The notes: generated by a model not told the origin, from the letters alone. A stretch of DNA of 19,058 nt from Bacteroidetes bacterium CG2_30_32_10 (GCA_001872995.1 MNXO01000173.1:1-19058), one strand, 5' to 3'; positions 1 through 9,104 are shown, counted from the first letter of the stretch. Program-made: numbers and translations.

Positions 1-51
1 ACGATTGCTGTGTTGCAATGCTTTTTGTGAAAGTGCGATGGTGAAACACAT
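1..51 (-). CDS. Probable SRAP/YedK-family protein, N-terminal fragment (cut by window edge)
   Basis: An open frame starts with ATG at 51 on the minus strand and runs off the left edge; the 17 visible residues read MCFTIALSQKALQHSNR. It begins 16 bases after the umuC stop codon on the same strand, so it looks like the third gene of the umuDC operon. SRAP proteins (YedK/HMCES) keep a Cys directly after the initiator Met; this Cys becomes the N-terminal nucleophile that crosslinks to abasic sites in single-stranded DNA. The family is tied to SOS genes in many bacteria. The Met-Cys start and the position fit, but 17 residues cannot prove the family. It could be another short or unrelated gene. 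Confidence 0.5.
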   Translation of the reverse strand, partial: MCFTIALSQKALQHSNR

Positions 52-67
52 ATATTTATAATTAATT

Positions 68-1330
68 TTATGTTTTTACAATAAGGATATCATTAATATT
101 AGTAGTATAACAAGGCGAAAGTTTTTCTTGTCGCAATTTCCACTTCCGCGAAAAACCTTGTTGTGCAATTCGAACCTTGTCTCTACCCATTTTGCTGTTT
201 AATTTATCCAATACTTGCATCACTTTTTTTTGATTATCTCTGTTCACTTCGTCAAATAGACTTGTCTGAAGATTGTTTTCTGAAATAATATCGCTGACAA
301 TTACCCCAGCTTTTTTATATTGAAAACCTTTTTTATAAATCGCTTTTAAACCAATTTCGGCATATTTGATAAGTTCCATACTACTATTGGAAGCAACGGG
401 CAAGCTGACCACTATATTTTTAGCATATTGTTTCAAATCTTTTCTAAATTGGTTGGTGTGTATGAAGACTATCATCATTGCAGCACAAGATTTTTGTTTA
501 CGTAATTTTGCAGCACATGTAGCAGCAAATTGAGCTACAGCTTCAGCAATTGGTTCATATTCTGATTGCATCGTTCCGAAACTTCGCGAAGTACAAATCG
601 CCTTTTTGTCAGGTGGAGTGGTTTCCATTTCAATACATGGATTGCCTTGCAATTCTTCCATTGTACGAACACCTACAATGCTCATATTCTTTCTTATCCA
701 TTCTTTGTTTGTATTCACAAAATCAAGTGCCGTGAAAATATTATATTTGTTAAGAAATTTCGAATATTGCCGACCTATTCCCCATACATCGCTCACCGAA
801 AATTCTTCTAATGCTTTATTGATAGAAGTTTTATCGTTTAATATAAAAACTCCTTTTTTATCTTGATTTTTTTTTGCAATTTTATTGGCTACTTTAGCGA
901 GTGTTTTAGTGGGAGCTATGCCTACACTAACAGGAATGCCTATGTTTTTAGTGGTAGTGTACACAATTTTTCTGGCATAAGCTTCTATATCATAAATATC
1001 AAAGCCACTCAGGTTGAGAAAAGCTTCATCTATAGAGTATATTTCGATTTCAGGTGCAAATTGCGATAAAGTGTTCATTACTCTTCGCGATATATCGCCA
1101 TAAAGCACATAATTGGAAGAGAAAACAGCAACATTGTTTTTTAAAATAACATCTTTAATTTCAAATGCAGGCGCCCCCATTCTTATTCCAAGTAATTTGG
1201 CTTCGTTGCTTCGTGCAATAACACATCCATCGTTGTTAGATAAAACAATCACTGGCTTTCCTATCAATGCAGGCTGAAACAAACGTTCGCAAGAGGCATA
1301 AAAATTGTTGCAATCTACCAATGCATACAT
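68..1330 (-). CDS. umuC: UmuC, Y-family translesion DNA polymerase (Pol V catalytic subunit)
   Basis: A 420-residue Y-family polymerase that copies past DNA lesions, normally working with processed UmuD. The N-terminus carries the metal-binding Asp6 and the FYASCE stretch, where Tyr11 is at the position of the UmuC steric gate. The catalytic SIDEAF motif is at residues 99-104 (Asp101, Glu102). The finger/palm region includes the NNDGCVIARS stretch at 32-41. A little-finger domain and the extended C-terminal region typical of UmuC follow. QTSLF at 355-359 resembles a beta-clamp-binding motif. Its length matches UmuC (about 420) rather than DinB (about 350). The ATG lies two bases after the umuD stop, so the two genes are surely co-transcribed and probably translationally coupled. 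No damage or truncation is seen. Confidence 0.97.
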   Translation of the reverse strand: MYALVDCNNFYASCERLFQPALIGKPVIVLSNNDGCVIARSNEAKLLGIRMGAPAFEIKDVILKNNVAVFSSNYVLYGDISRRVMNTLSQFAPEIEIYSIDEAFLNLSGFDIYDIEAYARKIVYTTTKNIGIPVSVGIAPTKTLAKVANKIAKKNQDKKGVFILNDKTSINKALEEFSVSDVWGIGRQYSKFLNKYNIFTALDFVNTNKEWIRKNMSIVGVRTMEELQGNPCIEMETTPPDKKAICTSRSFGTMQSEYEPIAEAVAQFAATCAAKLRKQKSCAAMMIVFIHTNQFRKDLKQYAKNIVVSLPVASNSSMELIKYAEIGLKAIYKKGFQYKKAGVIVSDIISENNLQTSLFDEVNRDNQKKVMQVLDKLNSKMGRDKVRIAQQGFSRKWKLRQEKLSPCYTTNINDILIVKT

Positions 1331-1332
1331 AA

Positions 1333-1782
1333 TCAGATTTTTTTAATAATGTATGTTACAATACCCCATATTTGAAAATCGTTTAATTCGGTAACTTTAA
1401 TAGGTTTAAAATCTTCGTTTGCAGGCATCAAGTACAGGCACTTTCGTTCTACTTTAATCTTTTTAAGCGTAAATTCACCATCAATAAAACAAACAGCAAT
1501 GCATTTATTAAAAGCTTCTAGCGATTTATCCACTACCAAAATATCATTTTCGTGAATACCCACATCTTTCATCGAAAGACCCTTTACTCTAGCTAAAAAT
1601 GTGGAACTCGGATTTTTAATAAGTTCTTTATTCAAATCAATACTCAAATCAACATAATCTTCAGCAGGAGAAGGAAAACCAGCATGAATCGGCGAACCCA
1701 CCAATGCAACCTTAGTTGTTTTAGAAATATCTGTTTTGTAAAACTGAAGTCCTTGATTTGATTTGGCTTTATTTGCTTTCAT
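1333..1782 (-). CDS. umuD: UmuD, self-cleaving S24 protease subunit of Pol V
   Basis: A 149-residue LexA/UmuD-type (S24) protein. In the family, RecA filament triggers self-cleavage to UmuD', which activates UmuC. The expected Ala-Gly cleavage site is Ala34-Gly35 in HAGFPSPAEDY. The nucleophile is Ser70 in GLSMKD (most relatives have GDSM, so Leu replaces Asp just before the Ser), and the general base is Lys107 in DGEFTLKK. There is no N-terminal DNA-binding domain, which rules out LexA. It is about ten residues longer at the N-terminus than E. coli UmuD. The ATG at 1782 has no SD; its leader is AT-rich. It is the first gene of the minus-strand operon umuD-umuC-(SRAP-like). A candidate operator and a distant promoter element lie upstream. 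Confidence 0.95.
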   Translation of the reverse strand: MKANKAKSNQGLQFYKTDISKTTKVALVGSPIHAGFPSPAEDYVDLSIDLNKELIKNPSSTFLARVKGLSMKDVGIHENDILVVDKSLEAFNKCIAVCFIDGEFTLKKIKVERKCLYLMPANEDFKPIKVTELNDFQIWGIVTYIIKKI

Positions 1783-1842
1783 TAAATAATTTTTGATTTC
1801 AAAAAAATCGGGATATTACTAGGAGATTTATTTAATAAATGA

Positions 1843-1858
1843 TATTTCGTTTGAAATA
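1843..1858. promoter_or_regulatory. Inverted repeat upstream of umuD (candidate operator)
   Basis: The sequence has perfect 6-base arms, TATTTC and GAAATA, around a GTTT spacer, about 60 bases upstream of the umuD start. It could bind a dimeric repressor controlling the SOS-type operon. In AT-rich DNA such short repeats arise by chance, and I cannot see a second copy near another damage gene in this window. Confidence 0.25.
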
Positions 1859-1926
1859 ATCAATAAAAAAATGGAAATAGATTAATCATAGTCCTTTCCG
1901 TAAAATATTTTTATCATTTAATGTTA

Positions 1927-1934
1927 CAAACTTA
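1927..1934 (-). promoter_or_regulatory. Candidate -7 promoter element for umuDC
   Basis: On the minus strand this reads TAAGTTTG, matching the Bacteroidota -7 consensus TAnnTTTG. It would give an untranslated leader of roughly 140 bases before umuD, which is long. No convincing -33 element is seen, so the call is weak. Confidence 0.25.
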
Positions 1935-2072
1935 CTTATTTTTAATAAGAATCGCAAGCACAAAATAGAATTGTAATTTTAATGAAATGGACTGAATAAC
2001 CAAGAAAAGGGAATTGACCATATAAAAATTTCCAATAAACAATAGTTTTAAAAAAATATGAATGTATTATCT

Positions 2073-2080
2073 TATTTTTG
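2073..2080 (+). promoter_or_regulatory. Candidate -7 promoter element for the TonB receptor operon
   Basis: TATTTTTG matches the Bacteroidota -7 consensus TAnnTTTG and lies 58 bases before the receptor ATG, giving a plausible leader of about 50 bases. The upstream -33 element is not clear; a T-rich stretch near 2046-2049 is the best match. Confidence 0.4.
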
Positions 2081-2138
2081 CACAATATTTTTCAAAAAAA
2101 GTAGTTATCTATTTATAATTTTCAATTTTAAATAAATT

Positions 2139-4682
2139 ATGAATCATAATAAAATATCTTTTTCAATATTATTATTGCTTTTACTGATAACTGCGAGTGC
2201 TTATGCTCAAAATGATGCCACTATCTATGGTAAAGTTACTGATGAAAATAAAAACCCTATTGATGTTGCAACCATATCAATTGCTGGGTTGGCTGGAGGT
2301 ACCTATACCGACAAATACGGCAAGTATGAACTAAAAATACCTTCTAATACTAGTTTAATTTTACTTGTTTCTCACATTGGTTTTAAAACTGACAGCATTC
2401 AAATAAAACTTAAACCAGGCGAAAAGAGGTTATTAAACATCAATACCTATACTGTTTCTACCATTTTAACGAATGTAGAAATAAAAGACAAGTATTTAAC
2501 TTCAGAATTCACTAGAATTAACCCAAAAATTGCGTCATTTATTCCAAACATCAATGGAGGCATCGAAACCATCATAAAAACTTTGCCAGGAGTTTCGTCA
2601 AACAATGAATTAAGTTCTCAATATTCTGTGAGAGGTGGCAATTATGATGAAAATTTGGTTTATGTTAATGATATTGAAATTTATAGACCATTTTTAGTAC
2701 ATACAGGCGAGCAAGAAGGATTAAGCTTTATAAATTCAGATATGGTGTCTTCACTTTCCTTTTCTGCAGGAGGTTTCGAGGCAAAATATGGCGATAAAAT
2801 GTCATCCGTTCTTGATATTCAATATAAAAAACCAGTAAAATTTGGTGGCTCAACCTCTTTAAGCTTGTTAGGTGGCAATGCCAATGTAGAAGGCTGTTCC
2901 AAAGACACTTCATTTAAATATTTGATTGGTATTAGACAAAAATCAAACCAATATATTTTAAAAACCTTACAAACTTCGGGTGATTACAAACCTTCGTTTA
3001 CCGATGTTCAGACTTGCCTCTATTACGATGTTTCAAAAAAATTAGAAATAACCACATTGGGCTATTATTCACGAAACAAATATATGTTCGTTCCCGTTAC
3101 GCGAGAAACTACTTATGGTACCTTCAACGAAGCCTATAAATTAACAATTTACTTTGATGGAAAAGAAGAAGATAAATTTGAAACCTATTTAGGAGCCGTA
3201 TCAGCTAATTATAAACATAAAAGCAATGTAACCCTTAAATTAATTGGATCCTCATTCAAGTCATTTGAAAGCGAAACTTATGATATTCAAGGACAATATT
3301 GGTTAAACCTATTAGAAAACAATATGGGTAGCGATGATTATGGCAATTCAGTAGGAATACCAATAGGAGTTGGAACTTTTCTAAATCATGCAAGAAACAA
3401 CCTTGACGCTACTGTTTATAGCCTTGAGCATAAAGGAGGTGTTCAGAATAAAAATCGATATTTTCAATGGGGCACCAAATATCAACACGAAATAATTAAT
3501 GATTACTTAGATGAATGGAAATTGATAGATTCCGCAGGCTTTTCTTTGCCACATAATCAGGATTCTGTAGGTTACAATAACCCAAATGTCCAGCCTTATC
3601 AATATCTTTATATGCAAGATGTCGTTAAATCAAAAAACAGCATTTCTTCAAATAGGTATTCTTCTTTCATCCAAAATAACTGGAATTTAAAATATGATAG
3701 TAGTAAAATTTCAATAATTGCAGGTATAAGAGCAAATTATTGGGATGTTAATAATGAATTACTGATTAGTCCAAGAATTACAATAACCTGTAAACCCAAT
3801 TGGAAGAAAGATTTTACATTCAGATTTTCTACAGGTTATTATTATCAGCCCCCATTTTACCGAGAACTAAGAGGACTCGATGGAAAATTAAATAAAGAAA
3901 TGAAAGCCCAGAAATCAATTCATTTCGTTTTGGGGAGTGAGTTGAATTTTAAAGCTTGGGAAAGACCTTTTAGATATACTACAGAAATTTATTACAAACA
4001 ATTAAATAGCTTAGCACCCTATATTGTTGATAATGTAAAAATAAGATATTTTGCAACTAACAATGCCAAAGGTTATGCAACAGGAATTGATATGAAAATA
4101 AGTGGTGAGTTTGTAAGTGGAGTGGAGTCTTGGGCAAGTCTCTCAATTATGAGAACAAAAGAAGACATTATTGGAGATTATTATTACAACTATTATAATA
4201 AATATGATTCATTAATTGTACCTGGCGTTACCATTGACCAAAAGAAAGTTGATAGCATCAAACGCTATCCTGGTTATATTCCTCGACCTTCCGATCAATT
4301 GTTAAATTTGAGTTTTTTTATACAAGATTATTTGCCCTCAAACCCAACTTATAAAATGAGCTTAACCTTGGTTTACGGTAGTGGCTTGCCTTTTGGTCCT
4401 CCATCTTATGATAAATACAAAGACACCTTGCGTTTGCCTGCTTATATGAGAGTTGATATTGGTTTTTCTAAACAATTAAAAGATGAATCAACTAAACTAT
4501 CTCCAAAAAACCCTTTTAGATTTGTTAAATCAGCTTGGGTAACTGCTGAAGTTTTTAATCTGTTTGAAAGATATAATGTAATATCCTATTTATGGATAAA
4601 AGACGTATCTAATAGAACGTATGCAGTCCCTAACTATTTAACATCAAGACAATTGAACATTAAGTTTATAGTGAATTTTTAA
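2139..4682 (+). CDS. TonB-dependent outer-membrane receptor with CarboxypepD_reg-like domain
   Basis: An 847-residue outer-membrane transporter. A signal peptide covers about residues 1-23 (hydrophobic Leu-rich core, then AYA before Gln24). A carboxypeptidase-regulatory-like beta-sandwich follows (about 27-105, with GKVTDENKNPIDVATISI at its start). The plug domain lies at about 125-230, with TLPGVSS at 148-154 and SVRGGNYDENLVYVNDI at 163-179. The rest is a beta-barrel, and the protein ends in an aromatic residue (IVNF), as barrel proteins do for Bam recognition. Such receptors import a ligand using TonB energy; the substrate cannot be read from sequence. No SusD partner is adjacent, so it is not a standard Sus pair. 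It is the first gene of a run with the lipoprotein 11 bases downstream and the metallopeptidase-like protein after it. Confidence 0.9.
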   Translation: MNHNKISFSILLLLLLITASAYAQNDATIYGKVTDENKNPIDVATISIAGLAGGTYTDKYGKYELKIPSNTSLILLVSHIGFKTDSIQIKLKPGEKRLLNINTYTVSTILTNVEIKDKYLTSEFTRINPKIASFIPNINGGIETIIKTLPGVSSNNELSSQYSVRGGNYDENLVYVNDIEIYRPFLVHTGEQEGLSFINSDMVSSLSFSAGGFEAKYGDKMSSVLDIQYKKPVKFGGSTSLSLLGGNANVEGCSKDTSFKYLIGIRQKSNQYILKTLQTSGDYKPSFTDVQTCLYYDVSKKLEITTLGYYSRNKYMFVPVTRETTYGTFNEAYKLTIYFDGKEEDKFETYLGAVSANYKHKSNVTLKLIGSSFKSFESETYDIQGQYWLNLLENNMGSDDYGNSVGIPIGVGTFLNHARNNLDATVYSLEHKGGVQNKNRYFQWGTKYQHEIINDYLDEWKLIDSAGFSLPHNQDSVGYNNPNVQPYQYLYMQDVVKSKNSISSNRYSSFIQNNWNLKYDSSKISIIAGIRANYWDVNNELLISPRITITCKPNWKKDFTFRFSTGYYYQPPFYRELRGLDGKLNKEMKAQKSIHFVLGSELNFKAWERPFRYTTEIYYKQLNSLAPYIVDNVKIRYFATNNAKGYATGIDMKISGEFVSGVESWASLSIMRTKEDIIGDYYYNYYNKYDSLIVPGVTIDQKKVDSIKRYPGYIPRPSDQLLNLSFFIQDYLPSNPTYKMSLTLVYGSGLPFGPPSYDKYKDTLRLPAYMRVDIGFSKQLKDESTKLSPKNPFRFVKSAWVTAEVFNLFERYNVISYLWIKDVSNRTYAVPNYLTSRQLNIKFIVNF

Positions 4683-4693
4683 TATCTAAAAAT

Positions 4694-6166
4694 ATGCTTA
4701 AAATAAATTATACGACTATTTTCAAAGTAATTATCATACTTTGTATTATTATACCATATTTATCTTGTAAAAGAGAGATGATAGATACCAGTTCATCAAT
4801 AAAATTAAACTTTTCAACTGATACAATCCTATTTGATACTGTATTCACAACTGTTGGCTCAACAACCAATCGCTTAATGGTTTATAACAATAGTAATCAT
4901 AGAATTAGTATTTCAAATATATATTTAGCAGGCGGAACTTCGTCAAATTTCAGCATTAATGTTAATGGTATCGCATGCACTTCAGCAAATGATATTGAAA
5001 TAGAAAGCAAAGACAGTCTTTTTATATTTGTTAAAGTAACAGTTGACCCCAACCACCAAAACCTTCCATTCATACTAAGCGATTCAATAGTTTTTGAAAC
5101 GAATGGAAATGTTCAGAAAATTCAATTAGTTGCCTGGGGACAGAATGCTCATTTTTTAAGTCCAAAATATTTTCCAAGTAACTTTCCTGCATATTCTATT
5201 GTAAGTGAAGGCGATGCAACCTGGACAGATGATTTACCCTATGTAATATATGGTTATGCAGTTGTTGATTCTTCATATACATTGACAATTAAAGAAGGAA
5301 CAAAAATTTATTTACATGGCAATGCCGCATTAATGGTTTATCGAGATGGTACTTTAAAAGTAGATGGAACTATTGATAAACCAGTTATATTTCAAGGTGA
5401 TAGATTAGAAAATCAATATTCAGATATTTCTGGACAATGGGGCGAAATCTGGCTTTCATCTGGCAGCATCAACAATGAAATAAATTATGCTATTATAAAA
5501 AATGGACAAATTGGTATTTTAGTGGATACAATTGGTAATTCGGCAAATCCTACACTTACATTATCCAACACCATTATTAAAAATATGAGTGTAGATGGAT
5601 TATGGGCTCGAGGAAGCATCGTTTTGGCATACAACTCGGTGTTTGGTAATTGTGGCAGGCATGCAATTAATTTAGATATTGGAGGTGCTTATGATTTTAG
5701 GCATTGCACCATTGGAAATTATTGGTCAGAAGTTATTCGCCAAACTCCATCTTTGGTGCTGAACAATTATTATTTTGATATTAATGGAACTCCCATTATA
5801 AGAGAACTTTATAGTGCATACTTTGGTAACTGTATTATTTATGGTAATGTTGCAAATGAATTATTGCTTGACAAGTTCCCAAACTATCAATTCTTTAATT
5901 ATAAATTTGATAATTGTCTTATAAAAACAGGACTCCCATTAAATGACCCTAATTATTTCTCAGAATGTATAGCAAATTCTGACCCAATATTTACAGATAT
6001 TACTTTAAATGCAAATGATTTATCAATTAAAGAAGGTTCACCTGCTATTGATAAAGGAATTACTTCAATTTCAACCTTAATTCCTTTTGATATTAAAGGT
6101 AATAGCAGAACATCTGATGTAAAACCTGATTTAGGAGCTTATGAATATATCATACCTACTCAATAA
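4694..6166 (+). CDS. Lipoprotein with Ig-like domain and right-handed beta-helix
   Basis: A 490-residue predicted lipoprotein. A hydrophobic leader ends in YLSC, giving lipidation at Cys25; Lys-Arg follows it. Residues of about 35-150 look like an Ig-like beta domain (TDTILFDTVFTTVGSTTNRL, then a run of alternating strands). Residues of about 165-470 contain the irregular strand-turn repeats of a pectate-lyase-like right-handed beta-helix. The end has the choice-of-anchor-Q-like pattern: SPAIDKG, then DIKGNSRTSD, then DLGAYEY. No catalytic residues can be assigned. It may bind or degrade a polymer at the cell surface, or scaffold the neighbouring receptor. It starts 11 bases after the receptor gene, so co-transcription is very likely. 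The substrate is unknown. Confidence 0.8.
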   Translation: MLKINYTTIFKVIIILCIIIPYLSCKREMIDTSSSIKLNFSTDTILFDTVFTTVGSTTNRLMVYNNSNHRISISNIYLAGGTSSNFSINVNGIACTSANDIEIESKDSLFIFVKVTVDPNHQNLPFILSDSIVFETNGNVQKIQLVAWGQNAHFLSPKYFPSNFPAYSIVSEGDATWTDDLPYVIYGYAVVDSSYTLTIKEGTKIYLHGNAALMVYRDGTLKVDGTIDKPVIFQGDRLENQYSDISGQWGEIWLSSGSINNEINYAIIKNGQIGILVDTIGNSANPTLTLSNTIIKNMSVDGLWARGSIVLAYNSVFGNCGRHAINLDIGGAYDFRHCTIGNYWSEVIRQTPSLVLNNYYFDINGTPIIRELYSAYFGNCIIYGNVANELLLDKFPNYQFFNYKFDNCLIKTGLPLNDPNYFSECIANSDPIFTDITLNANDLSIKEGSPAIDKGITSISTLIPFDIKGNSRTSDVKPDLGAYEYIIPTQ

Positions 6167-6174
6167 TATTAAAT

Positions 6175-6204
6175 ATGCTTAATAAGAATAAAATATTTTT
6201 ATGA
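6175..6204 (+). other. Nine-codon ORF whose stop overlaps the next start (ATGA)
   Basis: A tiny frame, MLNKNKIFL, starts at ATG 6175 and its TGA stop overlaps the ATG of the following large gene by the ATGA arrangement. It could couple translation of the large gene to ribosomes ending here. In AT-rich DNA this may be chance; there is no SD before it. Confidence 0.2.
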
Positions 6205-9050
6205 TTATCAATCGTATTAATGTTTTTGTTAATTTTATTATTATTTTAACTTTACTTTTTGTTAAAAGTTATTCTTATGCTCAATATTACGATATAGGGC
6301 AAGACCCTGCAAATACAAGTTGGAATCAGATTAGCACCAGTCATTTTAAAATTATTTTTCCTAAGCAATATGAAAAGCAAGCCCAATACTTAGCTAATTA
6401 TATTGAACGCATTTATGCAAAATCGACTAAAACATTAGTAAGCAAACCAAAGAATATACCAATCATTCTGCATACACAATCTGTTATTTCAAATGCTTAT
6501 ACTATTTGGGCTCCTAAGAGAATGGAGTTTTTTACTATTCCACCTCAAGATTCCTATGGACAGGAGTGGTTGCAGCAATTGGCAATACACGAGTTTAGGC
6601 ATGTAATTCAAATTAATAAAATAAACCAAAGTAAAACTAAAATCCTGTATTACTTATTAGGAGAGCAATCAACTGCTGCCATTTTGGGATTACACATTCC
6701 TGCTTGGTTTATGGAGGGCGATGCTGTATGTACCGAAACAGGATTAAGCAAATCAGGAAGAGGAAGGTTACCCTCGTTCGAAATGGAAATAAAAACCCAA
6801 ACACTTGATAAAAAAAGATACCCATACGACAAGGCAGTTTTTGGTTCTTATAAAGATTTCATCCCAAACCAGTATGTTTTAGGTTATCAACTTACTGCTT
6901 TTGCTAGAAAAAAATATAATGCAAACATTTGGAATAAAATTTTAGATGATGTATCAAGACATCCATTAGGTATTACATCATTTTCAAAAAGTATAAAGAA
7001 ACAAACAGGATTAAACAAATCTCAATTCTACTACAACACAATTAATGAGTTAGATAGTCTTTGGAAAAAACAACAATCATCCATTAAATTAACAACTAAT
7101 ACAGAATTATGTCCACCCAACAAGAATTACATCAATTATAAACACCCACATTATATTAATGATAGTACTATTATTGCTGTTAAAACAGGAATTGACGATA
7201 TAACTCGTTTTATAACTATTGATAAACAAAAGAAGGAGAAGATTATTTTCACACCTGGGTATTTTTTTCCAGAAACATTTTCGGTTGTTGATAGTACATT
7301 GATTTGGGCTGAAGTTACTTTTGATTTACGTTGGGAAAACAGGAAATATAGTACTATTAAAACTTTCAATTTGCAAACAGGCAAATGTAAAAGCATAAGC
7401 AAAAATAAATATTTGTTTGCTCCTTCTCTTTCAGATGATAAGAAATTAATTGTTGCTATAAAAAACACTCCCATTGGAGAAAATAGCATTGTAATTCTTG
7501 AAAACAAAACGGGGAATGTAATTAAAAAAATAATAAATACTAATAATAGCTCTTTTGTAACTCCTTTATGGAATAATGATGACAATAAAATTGTTTTTAT
7601 TGAGGTTTCTAATGAAGGAAAGCGTATAGTTACCTATAATACCATAACAAATCAGTTTACTACAATTACACCTTATAGTTATGAAGAAATATCTATGCCT
7701 AAATTTTATGAAAACTTTATTATATATAATGCAGCATATTCTGGAATTGATAACATATATGCTATTGATACCATAAGCAAACAAAAATATCAAATTACAT
7801 CAGCCCTATATGGCGCAGAAAATGCATGCATTTCTCCAAATAAAGAATCAATAGCCTATTCAGAATATACTGCCAAAGGTTTTAAATTAGTAGAAGCTAC
7901 CATAGACTCTACGAAATGGATTAAATTTGACACAATTACAAATACATCCATTAAACTTTATGAAACAATTGCAAATCAAGAAGAAATTATCAAAGAAGAT
8001 ACTGTATTTGCTGATTCTACTTATATAACCAAGAAATATTCTAAAACCAAAAACCTCTTTCACTTTCATAGTTGGGCACCGCTTTGTATAAATGCAGAAA
8101 ATGCAAGTATTAGTCCAGGTGTTTCAATATTATCACAAAATATATTAAGTACAGCCTTTACTTCAATTGGTTATAAATATAATCGGATTGAAAAAACAGG
8201 AACACATTTTATTAACTTCACTTACAAAGGATTATATCCTATTATCGATTTCAAAATAAGCAATGGCGACAGAGCGTCTTCCTATTTAACTGTAAACAAT
8301 GAAGACATACATTTCACTTGGAATGAAACTAAAGTAATAACAGGTATTAATGTGCCTTTTAATATTTCAAAAGGCTTATTTTATAGACTTATAGAGCCAA
8401 AGATAAATATTTCTAATACATTTATTCAACATAATAAATCCACACCAGCCAATTATATAAGTGGTGCAATCCATATTATGGAATATAGTATCTTCTTTTA
8501 TAATCAAATTAAATCGGCAGAAAAGGATATGAGACCACGATGGGGGCAAACAGTTGAACTGAAATATTATAATACACCATTTAAAGGACTTAATCTTGGA
8601 GAAATATATGCCATTTCAAGCAATTTCAACCTTCCTGGAATTATTAAACATCATAGTCTTAAGTTATCAATAGGGTTTCAGAATAAAAATTATGGAACAT
8701 ATACTTATAGTGACATAATTGCGTTTCCAAGAGGGCTTACATCTATTAAAAATCAAAAAATGAAAACACTTTTCGTTAATTATAAATTACCACTTGCATA
8801 TCCCGATTTTAGCATTCCCAATATTATTTATATTAAAAGGATTAAAGCCAATTTATTTTACGATTATGCTGTTTTTATTAATAATAGCAAATCTAACACA
8901 TATAAAAGTATTGGAACAGAAGTAACAATGGATTTTCACCTTTTTAGATTTATTGCTCCAATTGACGCAGGCTTAAGATTTATTTATGCACCAGATAAAA
9001 AACAAATTTCCACTGAATTAATGTATCAAATAAAATTTGATAATCTGTAA
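6201..9050 (+). CDS. Predicted envelope metallopeptidase-like protein: HExxH domain, TolB-like propeller, C-terminal barrel
   Basis: A 949-residue exported protein. The signal peptide ends near residue 27 (SYSYA before Gln28). Residues of about 40-290 resemble a gluzincin (MA-clan) peptidase: HEFRH at 130-134 gives two zinc-binding His and the catalytic Glu131, and WFMEGDA at 169-175 offers Glu172 as third ligand. Residues of about 300-600 contain repeats of the TolB/WD40-like propeller type, such as FAPSLSDDKKLIVAI and CISPNKESIAYSE. From about residue 640 to the end the pattern of alternating aromatic/hydrophobic strands suggests an outer-membrane beta-barrel. Enzyme activity is inferred only from the motifs. 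It is the third gene after the receptor and lipoprotein. The family has no function known to me. Confidence 0.75.
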   Translation: MIINRINVFVNFIIILTLLFVKSYSYAQYYDIGQDPANTSWNQISTSHFKIIFPKQYEKQAQYLANYIERIYAKSTKTLVSKPKNIPIILHTQSVISNAYTIWAPKRMEFFTIPPQDSYGQEWLQQLAIHEFRHVIQINKINQSKTKILYYLLGEQSTAAILGLHIPAWFMEGDAVCTETGLSKSGRGRLPSFEMEIKTQTLDKKRYPYDKAVFGSYKDFIPNQYVLGYQLTAFARKKYNANIWNKILDDVSRHPLGITSFSKSIKKQTGLNKSQFYYNTINELDSLWKKQQSSIKLTTNTELCPPNKNYINYKHPHYINDSTIIAVKTGIDDITRFITIDKQKKEKIIFTPGYFFPETFSVVDSTLIWAEVTFDLRWENRKYSTIKTFNLQTGKCKSISKNKYLFAPSLSDDKKLIVAIKNTPIGENSIVILENKTGNVIKKIINTNNSSFVTPLWNNDDNKIVFIEVSNEGKRIVTYNTITNQFTTITPYSYEEISMPKFYENFIIYNAAYSGIDNIYAIDTISKQKYQITSALYGAENACISPNKESIAYSEYTAKGFKLVEATIDSTKWIKFDTITNTSIKLYETIANQEEIIKEDTVFADSTYITKKYSKTKNLFHFHSWAPLCINAENASISPGVSILSQNILSTAFTSIGYKYNRIEKTGTHFINFTYKGLYPIIDFKISNGDRASSYLTVNNEDIHFTWNETKVITGINVPFNISKGLFYRLIEPKINISNTFIQHNKSTPANYISGAIHIMEYSIFFYNQIKSAEKDMRPRWGQTVELKYYNTPFKGLNLGEIYAISSNFNLPGIIKHHSLKLSIGFQNKNYGTYTYSDIIAFPRGLTSIKNQKMKTLFVNYKLPLAYPDFSIPNIIYIKRIKANLFYDYAVFINNSKSNTYKSIGTEVTMDFHLFRFIAPIDAGLRFIYAPDKKQISTELMYQIKFDNL

Positions 9051-9104
9051 AAAAATTTATTACTTGCATAAAATTTAATGCTTCAAGCTTTTGAATTATT
9101 ATTT

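Larger units (their letters stand above)
1783..2138. other. Divergent intergenic region between umuD and the TonB receptor operon
   Basis: These 356 AT-rich bases separate two divergent operons. They hold candidate promoter elements for each direction (1927-1934 minus, 2073-2080 plus) and the inverted repeat at 1843-1858. Only very short open frames occur, none with a recognisable product, and no RNA gene is evident. Confidence 0.6.

Noticed and set aside
7151..7585. Minus-strand 144-residue frame inside the metallopeptidase-like gene
   Set aside because: It lies within a continuous 949-residue coding frame and looks like random AT-rich translation.
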